Positions 1 through 5,094 of a stretch of 5,094 bases of DNA are shown here, piece by piece; within the stretch, counting starts at the first letter, position 1, and each line of letters begins with the position of its first letter. The stretch spans positions 1-5,094 of the forward strand of contig JACVJG010000257.1 in the NCBI GenBank assembly GCA_015711875.1, read 5' to 3'. The translations under genes and the position numbers were made by a program. The notes beneath the pieces are model-generated. The model was not told where the DNA came from, ran no database searches, and worked only from the letters and a program-made list of their open reading frames with translations. The stretch comes from Candidatus Solincola jinzensis. GTDB taxonomy: Bacteria; Actinomycetota; Geothermincolia; Geothermincolales; RBG-13-55-18.

Positions 1-1
1 G

Positions 2-1531
2 GCCGGCGCCCTGGGGCGCAAGCCGCGGGAGGTGGCCGAGACCCTGGCCCGCCTCATCGAGGAGAGGTCCTGCCATCACTCAGGCGCAGTCCTGCGCGCG
101 GTGGAGGTGGCGGGTCCCGGCTTCATAAACTTCACACTGCAGAGCGACCGCGTGTTCTCCGAGCTGGTGAGGGTGGCGAGCGAGGGGGATACTTATGGCC
201 GCTGGGAACTGGGGGAGGGCAGGCGCGTAAACGTGGAGTTCGTATCCGCCAATCCCGTGGGACCCCTGCATGTGGGGCACGGGCGCTGGGCGGCGCTGGG
301 CGACGCTCTGTGCAATCTCCTGGAGGCGGTGGGCTACAAAGTCGACCGCGAGTTCTATCTCAACGATTTCGGCACCCAGATGGAGGTTTTCGCCGCCTCG
401 GTGGAGGCGCGTTACCTCGAGCTCCTGGGATGTCCCTGCGAGTTCCCCGCCGAAGGCTACCAGGGTTCCTATGTCGTGGATATCGCCAGGGAGATCCTGG
501 AAGAGGACGGCGGCCGCCTCGCCGATGCCCCCCCGCAATCGCGCCGCGCGGAGCTGGGCGAGCGGGCTTACGGCATCGCCCTCGCGCATATCCGTAGGAG
601 CATGGAGGCGTTCGGCGTGCGCTTCGACATATGGTTCAGCGAGCGCGAGCTGCAACGCAGCGGCGCGGTGCGCGAGGCGGTGGACAGGCTGCTCGCGCGG
701 GGCCTCGCCTACGAGCGGGACGGTGCGGTATGGATGGCCACCTCGCGCTTCGGTGACGACAAGGACCGCGTGCTGGTGCGCAGCAACGGCGCGCCCACCT
801 ATTTCGCCGCCGACATCGCCTACCACCTCAACAAGATGGAGCGCGGCTACGACCACCTCATAAACATCTGGGGGGCCGACCATCACGGCTACGTGCGGCG
901 CATGCAGGCGGCCATGGAGGCCAACGGGTATCCGGACCGCCTGGAGGTCATCCTCGGACAACTGGTGAACCTCAAGCGAGGCGGCGAGCCGGTGCGCATG
1001 TCCAAGCGCACGGGGGAGATGATAACCTTCGACGAGTTGTTGGAAGAAGTTGGCAAAGACGCCGCGCGCTACCTCTTCCTCACCCGCAGCCAGGACACCG
1101 CCCTGGATTTCGACATCCAGCTCGCGGTGGAGCAGAGCATGGAGAACCCGGTCTATTACGTTCAGTACGCCCACGCGCGCATCTGCAGCATCCTGCGCTA
1201 CGGCGAGGGGTGCGGGGTCCAGCTCTCCGAGGAGACCCCGGACCTGGAGACCCTGCGCCTGCTCGCATCCGAGGAAGAGTGGGAGCTGGCGATGAAGCTC
1301 TTCGAGTTCGAGGAGCTGGTCCGCGACGCGGCCCTGGCGCGCGCTCCCCATCGCCTCACCCGCTATCTGGAGGAACTGGCGGCCGCCTTTCACGTCTTCT
1401 ATAACCGCCACCGCGTGATCAGCGACGACGCGGCGCTTACCTCCGCCCGCCTCTTTCTCTGTCGCTGCGTGCTGCAGGTGCTGCGCAACGGGCTTTCACT
1501 GCTGGGGGTCTCTGCGCCCGAGCGCATGTAG
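2..1531 (+). CDS. argS: Arginyl-tRNA synthetase (class I), 5' end outside window
   Basis: This cytoplasmic enzyme charges tRNA-Arg with arginine using ATP. The frame is open to the left edge; the first residues (AGALGRKPREV) match the end of the ArgS N-terminal tRNA-recognition domain. The GTG at 32 is therefore an internal Val and the true start lies before the window. About 509 codons are present against a usual ~550, so roughly 40-50 are missing. Visible motifs are the class I HIGH box as HVGH (269-280), preceded by VEFVSANPVGPL, then LNDFGTQM, the KMSKS loop as MSKR (998-1009, in VRMSKRTGEM), and the DALR anticodon-binding domain starting near NPVYYVQYAHARICSILR (from 1145) and running to the C-terminus (VLRNGLSLLGV). 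The catalytic core looks intact. The gene converges on the hydrolase gene. Family assignment is certain; only the start is unseen. Confidence 0.97.
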   Translation, partial: AGALGRKPREVAETLARLIEERSCHHSGAVLRAVEVAGPGFINFTLQSDRVFSELVRVASEGDTYGRWELGEGRRVNVEFVSANPVGPLHVGHGRWAALGDALCNLLEAVGYKVDREFYLNDFGTQMEVFAASVEARYLELLGCPCEFPAEGYQGSYVVDIAREILEEDGGRLADAPPQSRRAELGERAYGIALAHIRRSMEAFGVRFDIWFSERELQRSGAVREAVDRLLARGLAYERDGAVWMATSRFGDDKDRVLVRSNGAPTYFAADIAYHLNKMERGYDHLINIWGADHHGYVRRMQAAMEANGYPDRLEVILGQLVNLKRGGEPVRMSKRTGEMITFDELLEEVGKDAARYLFLTRSQDTALDFDIQLAVEQSMENPVYYVQYAHARICSILRYGEGCGVQLSEETPDLETLRLLASEEEWELAMKLFEFEELVRDAALARAPHRLTRYLEELAAAFHVFYNRHRVISDDAALTSARLFLCRCVLQVLRNGLSLLGVSAPERM

Positions 1532-1570
1532 GGGCTCTGGCGTCTCGGGGCGCTTCTTGCCTTGTTCTTT
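1514..1570 (+). terminator. Possible weak intrinsic terminator of argS
   Basis: GCGCCCGAG (1514-1522) can pair with CTCGGGGCGC (1544-1553), leaving one bulged G and a 21-nt loop. A T-rich but interrupted tract follows (TTCTTGCCTTGTTCTTT, 1554-1570). The 5' arm lies in the last argS codons and the stop codon is in the loop. The long loop and broken U-tract make it a weak candidate; it is the only terminator-like structure in the 70-base convergent gap. No T-tract serves the hydrolase on the opposite strand here. Confidence 0.3.
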
Positions 1571-1601
1571 GTGCGCAAATCGCCAGTGCGCCCATCCTCC
1601 T

Positions 1602-2375
1602 TCAGGCGCCCAAGCGCTCCAGCAGCCATGGCACCGCCTTGTCCATGGCCGCAGCGTTCAGCCTGAGCTTGTGGCCGCCTCCCTTGACGATAAAGAGCTC
1701 TTTGGGCTCTCGCGCTGCCTCATAAAGGCGAAAGGCCTCCTCCACCGGGACCATGTCGTCTTCGTCGCCGTGCACGATGAGCAAGGGGGTGGGGGACACA
1801 TCCGCGACCACGGCGCAGGGGTTGTGGGCCAGCATCTCGCGGTAATATCCCTCCTCATCGGCCGGGAAGCGGGGATCGCGGATGATGCCGATCTCACGTG
1901 CGTGGGCTATGAAGGCCGCCATGCCCTCACGGGGGAGGAGGCGCGAGAAGTCGGCGTGAGAGGAGACGGCGGCCACCCCCGCCAGCCCTCTGCGGCGCGC
2001 CGCGCAGACTATGCTGACCGCCCCTCCCCCGCTGAAGCCCATGAGGGCCACGCGCCTCGGGTCGCAGCCCTCAAAAGCCCCCCGCGCCGCCTCCGCCTCG
2101 CCGAGCACGGCCTCCAGGTCGGCGACCCAGCCTCCGAGCGAGAAGTCGCCTTGTGAGAGGCCAGTCCCCCTGAAATTGAAATACGCCGCCGCGCATCCCG
2201 CCATCGCGAACCGCATCGCCAGGGCGGGATAGCCGGGATCGCCGGAAACGGGCTCCCCGCTGGGTATGCCGTGGCAGAGCACCGCAAGGGGCGATTCCTT
2301 GCCCTCCCGCGGCAAGAGCACCGTTCCGCGCAGGATCACCCCTCCCGCATCAAGCACCATCTCCCTTTCGCGCAT
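1602..2375 (-). CDS. Alpha/beta hydrolase family protein (257 aa)
   Basis: A soluble serine hydrolase of the alpha/beta fold; the substrate (ester, thioester, amide or other) cannot be told from sequence. With ATG at 2375 as start, the oxyanion-region HG is at residues 35-36 (LCHGIP), followed by NFRGTGLSQG near 67-76. The nucleophile elbow is GFSGG with Ser115, the acid is Asp206 in HGDEDDMVP, and the base is His235 in KGGGHK. The catalytic triad is thus complete and the length fits a minimal domain without a large lid insertion. No signal peptide or membrane segment is seen. The frame stays open upstream to 2516, but those residues are low-complexity (a run of Gly and Arg), whereas ATG 2375 has a strong Shine-Dalgarno. 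The gene converges with argS and lies over 400 bases downstream of a terminator, so it is probably transcribed alone. The NFRGTGLSQG motif resembles small predicted hydrolases of the COG2945 type; this is a memory-based comparison. Confidence 0.9.
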   Translation of the reverse strand: MREREMVLDAGGVILRGTVLLPREGKESPLAVLCHGIPSGEPVSGDPGYPALAMRFAMAGCAAAYFNFRGTGLSQGDFSLGGWVADLEAVLGEAEAARGAFEGCDPRRVALMGFSGGGAVSIVCAARRRGLAGVAAVSSHADFSRLLPREGMAAFIAHAREIGIIRDPRFPADEEGYYREMLAHNPCAVVADVSPTPLLIVHGDEDDMVPVEEAFRLYEAAREPKELFIVKGGGHKLRLNAAAMDKAVPWLLERLGA

Positions 2376-2380
2376 CCTGC

Positions 2381-2388
2381 CCTCCCCC
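2381..2388 (-). promoter_or_regulatory. Shine-Dalgarno that fixes the hydrolase start
   Basis: On the minus strand GGGGGAGG is followed by 5 bases (GCAGG) and then ATG at 2375. This purine-rich match to the 16S 3' end decides for ATG 2375 over the upstream in-frame start at 2516 and over the ATG five codons later. Confidence 0.65.
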
Positions 2389-2405
2389 TTCTCGTGACCT
2401 TTTGC

Positions 2406-2495
2406 CCGACAAGCCAGGTCGGCGTTTGTCCGTGGGCGACTGCCGCCCCCTCCGCCTCGGCGGTTCCGAGGGCTTTTTCCCATCGCAATCGCCCA
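2406..2495 (-). promoter_or_regulatory. Potentially folded 5' leader of the hydrolase gene
   Basis: Read on the minus strand, TGGGCGA (2495-2489) pairs perfectly with TCGCCCA (2439-2433). This encloses a hairpin CCTCGG-aaccg-CCGAGG (2471-2466 with 2460-2455). A second hairpin CCGAC-ctggctt-GTCGG (2422-2418 with 2410-2406) follows about 10 bases on. The ribosome binding site comes 18 bases after that. A stem enclosing a hairpin, next to another hairpin, in front of a ribosome binding site resembles a cis-regulatory leader, but in such GC-rich DNA chance pairing is common. It matches no riboswitch class I can recall. On the plus strand the CCTCGG/CCGAGG hairpin is followed by TTTTT (2474-2478) and could act as a weak terminator. 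Confidence 0.25.
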
Positions 2496-2632
2496 TAAAC
2501 CCTCTACGCGGCGCATTCATCCCAGCCATCCACGCTCATGCCGTCGTCTGCGGCGGGCAGGCGCCTCCGCCCAAGGGCCAGGCTGGGCTTTGCTCCGCGC
2601 CGTCTCTCCAGTTTTCTCCCCCGCCGCCCCAT

Positions 2633-2656
2633 CTTCCTCGAGGGCAGGCGAGGAAG
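2633..2656. repeat. Perfect 8-bp inverted repeat (hairpin)
   Basis: CTTCCTCG (2633-2640) and CGAGGAAG (2649-2656) are exact reverse complements separated by 8 bases. On the plus strand GGCTTGTTCTT follows, which is too weak a T-tract to call a terminator. The role is unknown; it could be an RNA hairpin or an operator-like site. Confidence 0.4.
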
Positions 2657-2751
2657 GGCTTGTTCTTCCCGGCTCGACAGGGGGGTTTAATCGCTTGCCT
2701 CGCGGGGTAGATATCAATGGGGGTAAAGTGTCGGGTCACGATTGGGGAAAG

Positions 2752-2779
2752 GCCGGACCTTCCCGGGACGGAAGCCGGC
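2752..2779. repeat. Bulged hairpin just before the terminator
   Basis: GCCGG (2752-2756) then CTTCC (2759-2763) pair with GGAAG (2770-2774) then CCGGC (2775-2779). This gives 10 pairs with a 2-nt bulge (AC) and a 6-nt loop. An alternative competing stem pairs TCCCGGG (2761-2767) with CCCGGGA (2784-2790). On the plus strand this sits about 20 bases ahead of the strong terminator stem. It is either part of a small RNA or leader, or incidental GC-rich symmetry. Confidence 0.3.
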
Positions 2780-2792
2780 GGGGCCCGGGAGG

Positions 2793-2826
2793 AAAAGAAC
2801 GGCACCGGGACGGTGCCTTCTTTTTT
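2793..2826. terminator. Strong intrinsic terminator, apparently bidirectional
   Basis: GGCACCG (2801-2807) and CGGTGCC (2811-2817) form a perfect 7-bp stem with a 3-base loop. On the minus strand the stem is followed by GTTCTTTTCC (2800-2791), about 60 bases past the stop of the ApgM-like gene, so it most likely ends that operon. On the plus strand the tail TTCTTTTTT (2818-2826) is even better, although no plus-strand gene precedes it. Confidence 0.85.
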
Positions 2827-2878
2827 CGGGAGAGAGCCGCGTTCCGCCTGCTATTCCCGCCCTGCCTGCGGCAAGCCC

Positions 2879-4102
2879 TCACCAGCCTGTGAAGAAGGGC
2901 GCCCTGCGGGCGAGGTAGAGGATCATGGGCATGATATCCTTCCCTCTCAGCTGCCCCATGCCGCCGCCCGCGGCCGTGATCTCGTCGAAGCGCTCCAGGG
3001 CGTCTTTCCTCACCGTGGCGCCGTGGAAGATGACCGGCACCGGGTCGCCGCCATGTATCACCCTGCTATCCCTGGTGGTGGGGGTCGAGTGGTCGGCGGT
3101 TACCACCGTTACCAGATCGGGATCGTTCCAGAGGCGCCCGGCTTTCGCCATCGCGCGGTCCATGGCCTCTATCACAGCCGCCTTCGCCGCGGGGTCTCCC
3201 CGGTGCGCCGCCTCGTCCGCGTGTTTGGTGTGCACGAACACGAAATCCATCCCTCCCCCCAGCAGACCCTCCGCCGCTGCCAGCTTGGCCTCGAGATCCG
3301 GCCCCGCCTCCGCGTCTCCGGTCTTCGACACCCGCATAGACAGCGCCCCGCACATCCCCTCGAAGCAGGGAGTGGAGACCGCGCCGGCCGCTCTCATGCC
3401 GTGTCGCGACTCGAAGGCCTCCAGATCCCCCGCGAACGAAGGCCATTTCTCTATCAAGCCCAGGCCTTCGCAGCCCTCCATGCCATGGGCGCGGACGCGC
3501 GCCGTCGCCTCCTTGACGAAATCCCTCAACAGCGCCAGCGTCGTCGCCGTCCGTCTGTCCTCCTCCCAGCCTCGAGCCGCCCGCATCTCCCTCACCGGAT
3601 AGCTGTGGATGAAGGGGTCGGTGGGGGCGACGTGGGGAGAGCCTCCCCTCACCACCGCTATGAACTCGATGCCCCCCATATAGAACACCTCGACCCCTTC
3701 GGGCGCGGCGCCTGTGATGTCTTCGGCCAGGGCGCCGCAGGCAGCGCTGAGGGATGCCTCGTCCCCGTCAAGGACATAGGTGTCGCCGCCGCGGCTTTCC
3801 ATCCTCACCAGGTTAAACATATATAGGGCGTCTCCACGCTCAATCGGAAGCCCTGCCGCCAGGGCGTGGAAGTACGTCCGTCCCGGGTACTCTCCCGGGG
3901 CGTACCCGAACATGCTCCAGTGAGCCACCTCGCTGGAGGGGCAAACGCCCGGTCGGAGGGGATACATGAGGGCGCAGGAACCCTCCTTTGCCAGGCGGTC
4001 AAGACAAGGGGTGCGCGCCGCCTGCAGCGGGGTCCGCCAGCCCAGCTCGGGATGGGAGATGTCCGCAAGCCCGTCCAGGACCAGGAGAAGCGCCTTCACC
4101 AC
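2879..4102 (-). CDS. apgM: ApgM-like cofactor-independent phosphoglycerate mutase family protein
   Basis: A 407-residue cytoplasmic protein of the alkaline phosphatase superfamily, closest to archaeal-type 2,3-bisphosphoglycerate-independent phosphoglycerate mutase, which interconverts 3- and 2-phosphoglycerate; length is typical. Metal-site candidates are Asp10 in LVLDG, Asp296 and His300 in HTKHADEAAH, Asp337/His338 in TADHSTP, and His350 in HGGDPVPVIFHG. The Ser nucleophile should be Ser57 in PSSEVAH. Family landmarks TPLQAARTPCLDRLAKEG and TGDAEAG...EAKL are clear. Substrate-side motifs differ from canonical ApgM as I recall it: SSEVAH replaces GSDTAH, no DRRAGR-like motif follows the NLVRME segment, and LIEKWPSF stands where RGAG is usual. 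Another phospho-substrate is therefore possible; some relatives have been annotated as proposed homoserine kinases. Two GTG codons in tandem (4102, 4099) fit as start behind a weak AAGGCGG. It lies 88 bases downstream of the PP-loop gene with no terminator between, so an operon is likely. Superfamily assignment is firm, exact reaction is not. Confidence 0.88.
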   Translation of the reverse strand: MVKALLLVLDGLADISHPELGWRTPLQAARTPCLDRLAKEGSCALMYPLRPGVCPSSEVAHWSMFGYAPGEYPGRTYFHALAAGLPIERGDALYMFNLVRMESRGGDTYVLDGDEASLSAACGALAEDITGAAPEGVEVFYMGGIEFIAVVRGGSPHVAPTDPFIHSYPVREMRAARGWEEDRRTATTLALLRDFVKEATARVRAHGMEGCEGLGLIEKWPSFAGDLEAFESRHGMRAAGAVSTPCFEGMCGALSMRVSKTGDAEAGPDLEAKLAAAEGLLGGGMDFVFVHTKHADEAAHRGDPAAKAAVIEAMDRAMAKAGRLWNDPDLVTVVTADHSTPTTRDSRVIHGGDPVPVIFHGATVRKDALERFDEITAAGGGMGQLRGKDIMPMILYLARRAPFFTGW

Positions 4103-4190
4103 ACCACCGCCTTTCGCCCCTCGAGCCGTCTCCTCGCCGCATTCCCCGAGTCGCGCCTCGTATGGCGTATCGCCACGCGTCCGCCGGCTT

Positions 4191-5015
4191 TCATGGCGAC
4201 AAAACCCCTCTCACCGCCCCATCATAATCCGCCGCTCCCCCTTCCTTCAGCTCCCCCAGTATGCGCAGCGTTACCGGTAGCAGATACTCCTCGAGATAGG
4301 CTCGGAGGGATTCGGCATCGTAATCGACTCCTCCGTCCATGCGACGATAGTTCCCGGACAGCACGCATTCCGGCTGCTCCTCGCCCTCGCGCCAGTTTCC
4401 CGCCAGCGAGAGGATGGCTTCCTCGTCGTCGAGGTCCAGCAGGGGCATCTCCAGCTCCACGCCGAAAGCACCCAGGGCTCGACGGTAAGCCGCCACCGCC
4501 TCCGCGGTCTGGTTTATCTTCACCCTGCCCCCGTGCCTTAATCTCTCCCCGGCCACCAGGCGCGTCGCGCCCGTGCTCCAGGCGAGGGGGGCGCGGCAGG
4601 CATGCAGATACATATGGCAACCAACGCACATATGCCAGGGACCGTAAAGACGGGAGAGCATGGCGTTAGGCCGCCCCACGGTTGCCCTCCACCACCGGGG
4701 CGAGCCCACAAAGGCCGCGTCCAACACCTGCACGCCCAGGGGTTCAAGCTCTTTTCGCAGGCGTCCCTCCGCCCGCACCAGCGAAGCCATGTCCCCGAAC
4801 TCCGTGCCGGTATAAGCGATTACCGGGAGGGCACGGCGAACGCGGCCTTCGCGCGCCAACGCGGCCGCGGCCGCCACGCTGTCCCTGCCCGCCAGCTCCA
4901 CCAACGCGTCCTCGGGCCCAAGGACCGTCTCCTTGCAGGGAAAAAGCCACGTCTCTGGTTGGAAAAAGCGCTTTAGAAAACCTTCTTCCAATCTTCCCGC
5001 CCTTTCGATCGCCAT
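4191..5015 (-). CDS. PP-loop superfamily ATP-utilising protein with CxxC cluster (274 aa)
   Basis: A probable cytoplasmic ATP-pyrophosphatase-fold protein of the adenine nucleotide alpha hydrolase class, which includes MnmA, ThiI, TtuA and QueC. Such enzymes adenylate a substrate, often a tRNA base, before sulfur or nitrogen transfer. From ATG 5015, the PP-loop is LAGRDS (residues 41-46), a degenerate SGGxDS followed by an Ala-rich helix. VIAYTGTEFGD (65-75) fits the second strand. WHMCVGCHMYLHAC (127-140) carries Cys130, Cys133, Cys140 and His134/138, a possible metal, Fe-S or thiol site. TGATRLVAGERLRHGGRVKINQ (148-169) resembles the TGE...KINQ segment of MnmA/QueC relatives. The C-terminal ~100 residues (PLLDLDDEEA onward) are alpha-rich. 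ATG 5015 has AGGG at 8 bases; GTG 5024 in frame is the alternative start. No gene symbol is safe. It probably leads an operon with the ApgM-like gene; the substrate is unknown. Confidence 0.85.
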   Translation of the reverse strand: MAIERAGRLEEGFLKRFFQPETWLFPCKETVLGPEDALVELAGRDSVAAAAALAREGRVRRALPVIAYTGTEFGDMASLVRAEGRLRKELEPLGVQVLDAAFVGSPRWWRATVGRPNAMLSRLYGPWHMCVGCHMYLHACRAPLAWSTGATRLVAGERLRHGGRVKINQTAEAVAAYRRALGAFGVELEMPLLDLDDEEAILSLAGNWREGEEQPECVLSGNYRRMDGGVDYDAESLRAYLEEYLLPVTLRILGELKEGGAADYDGAVRGVLSP

Positions 5016-5023
5016 TGCCGGCA

Positions 5024-5027
5024 CCCT
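5024..5027 (-). promoter_or_regulatory. Ribosome binding site supporting ATG 5015
   Basis: On the minus strand GCAGGG is followed by 8 bases (TGCCGGCA) and then ATG at 5015. It favours this start over the in-frame GTG at 5024, which overlaps the site itself and has no Shine-Dalgarno at a proper distance. Confidence 0.45.
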
Positions 5028-5029
5028 GC

Positions 5030-5035
5030 ATTTTA
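5030..5035 (-). promoter_or_regulatory. Possible -10 box (TAAAAT) upstream of the PP-loop gene
   Basis: TAAAAT on the minus strand matches five of six bases of the -10 consensus and is conspicuous in GC-rich DNA. No -35 box is seen at 16-19 bases upstream. If used, transcription would begin at about 5024, on the G of the alternative GTG start, giving a leaderless message. That would compete with the ATG 5015 model. Bases 5036-5094 show nothing else I can assign. Confidence 0.2.
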
Positions 5036-5094
5036 CCGCATTTAGAAGCGGCCCAGCCTCCCTCGCGGCATGACGGGCGTCGTTGCCTGTTAAC

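Larger units (their letters stand above)
2376..2878. other. Intergenic stretch of about 500 bases, no convincing gene
   Basis: Open frames exist on both strands, but their products are low-complexity (rich in Pro, Gly, Arg, Ala), resemble no family, and none has both a good ribosome binding site and codon use like the neighbours. From left to right it holds the hydrolase ribosome binding site and possible folded leader (2376-2495), a GC-rich unassigned stretch, a perfect 8-bp hairpin (2633-2656), the only AT-richer patch (about 2686-2729), a bulged hairpin (2752-2779) and a strong terminator (2793-2826). I found no clear -35/-10 pair. On the minus strand TTGATA (2718-2713) resembles a -35 box, but no good -10 follows at the right distance. 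Confidence 0.6.

Noticed and set aside
80..1411. Long minus-strand open frame (443 codons) opposite argS
   Set aside because: It is a shadow frame from high-GC codon use; argS is unmistakable on the plus strand and the antisense product shows no family motif.
1569..1592. Repeated GTGCGC in the argS/hydrolase gap
   Set aside because: Six-base GC repeats are expected by chance here and no further copies in a regular spacing were seen.
2376..2516. N-terminal extension of the hydrolase (47 more codons)
   Set aside because: The extension is low-complexity and the ATG at 2375 has a strong Shine-Dalgarno. The extension also overlaps the possible folded leader.
2376..2800. Known riboswitch or housekeeping RNA (cobalamin, TPP, SAM, glycine, c-di-GMP, c-di-AMP, Moco, SRP RNA, tmRNA, RNase P RNA)
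   Set aside because: I looked for the conserved core strings of these classes as I remember them on both strands and saw none. A covariance-model search would be decisive.
2402..2892. Several small open frames in the intergenic stretch on both strands (such as 2402-2710 +, 2590-2892 +, 2517-2717 -, 2536-2805 -)
   Set aside because: They overlap each other in different frames, their composition is Pro/Arg/Gly/Ala-rich, and some run across the terminator. None resembles a known protein.
2717..3826. Plus-strand open frame of 369 codons opposite the ApgM-like gene
   Set aside because: It runs through the strong terminator and then antisense to a clearly recognised gene. The product is Arg/His/Pro-rich with no recognisable domain.
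4163..4175. Hairpin TGGCG-tat-CGCCA between the PP-loop and ApgM-like genes
   Set aside because: It has only 5 pairs and no T-tract on the minus strand, so it is not a terminator and does not argue against an operon.
4744..5031. Minus-strand frame starting at ATG 5031 overlapping the PP-loop gene
   Set aside because: It is an out-of-frame shadow with a Gly/Arg-rich product and ends within the recognised PP-loop coding region.

Overview
The window is high-GC bacterial DNA (about two thirds G+C by eye) with ordinary chromosomal gene content: four protein genes, no mobile element, CRISPR array, tRNA or rRNA. The ArgS sequence is of the common bacterial type. The G/C-ending codons, GTG starts and archaeal-type phosphoglycerate-mutase relative would fit an anaerobic or deep-branching actinobacterium or a high-GC Firmicutes-like lineage. 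That placement is inference; no marker here settles it.

Layout. Bases 2-1531 (+) are the arginyl-tRNA synthetase gene argS, missing its first codons at the left edge. It converges across 70 bases on an alpha/beta hydrolase gene at 1602-2375 (-). Next comes a roughly 500-base stretch (2376-2878) without a convincing gene. It holds the hydrolase ribosome binding site, a possibly folded leader, several hairpins and one strong, apparently bidirectional terminator at 2793-2826. Bases 2879-4102 (-) encode an alkaline-phosphatase-superfamily protein of the archaeal-type, cofactor-independent phosphoglycerate mutase family (ApgM-like), with altered substrate-side motifs. Eighty-eight bases upstream on the same strand, 4191-5015 (-) encodes a PP-loop (adenine nucleotide alpha hydrolase) superfamily protein with a CxxC cluster, related to tRNA-thiolation and QueC-type enzymes. 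The last roughly 60 bases show nothing beyond possible start signals.

Working together. The PP-loop gene and the ApgM-like gene look like a two-gene operon read leftward and ending at the strong terminator. ArgS is housekeeping, and the hydrolase appears to be its own transcription unit. The points most worth a second look are the divergent ApgM-like enzyme, the PP-loop protein with its degenerate P-loop and Cys/His cluster, and the structured non-coding stretch between the terminator and the hydrolase. I did not find a convincing new multi-gene system.
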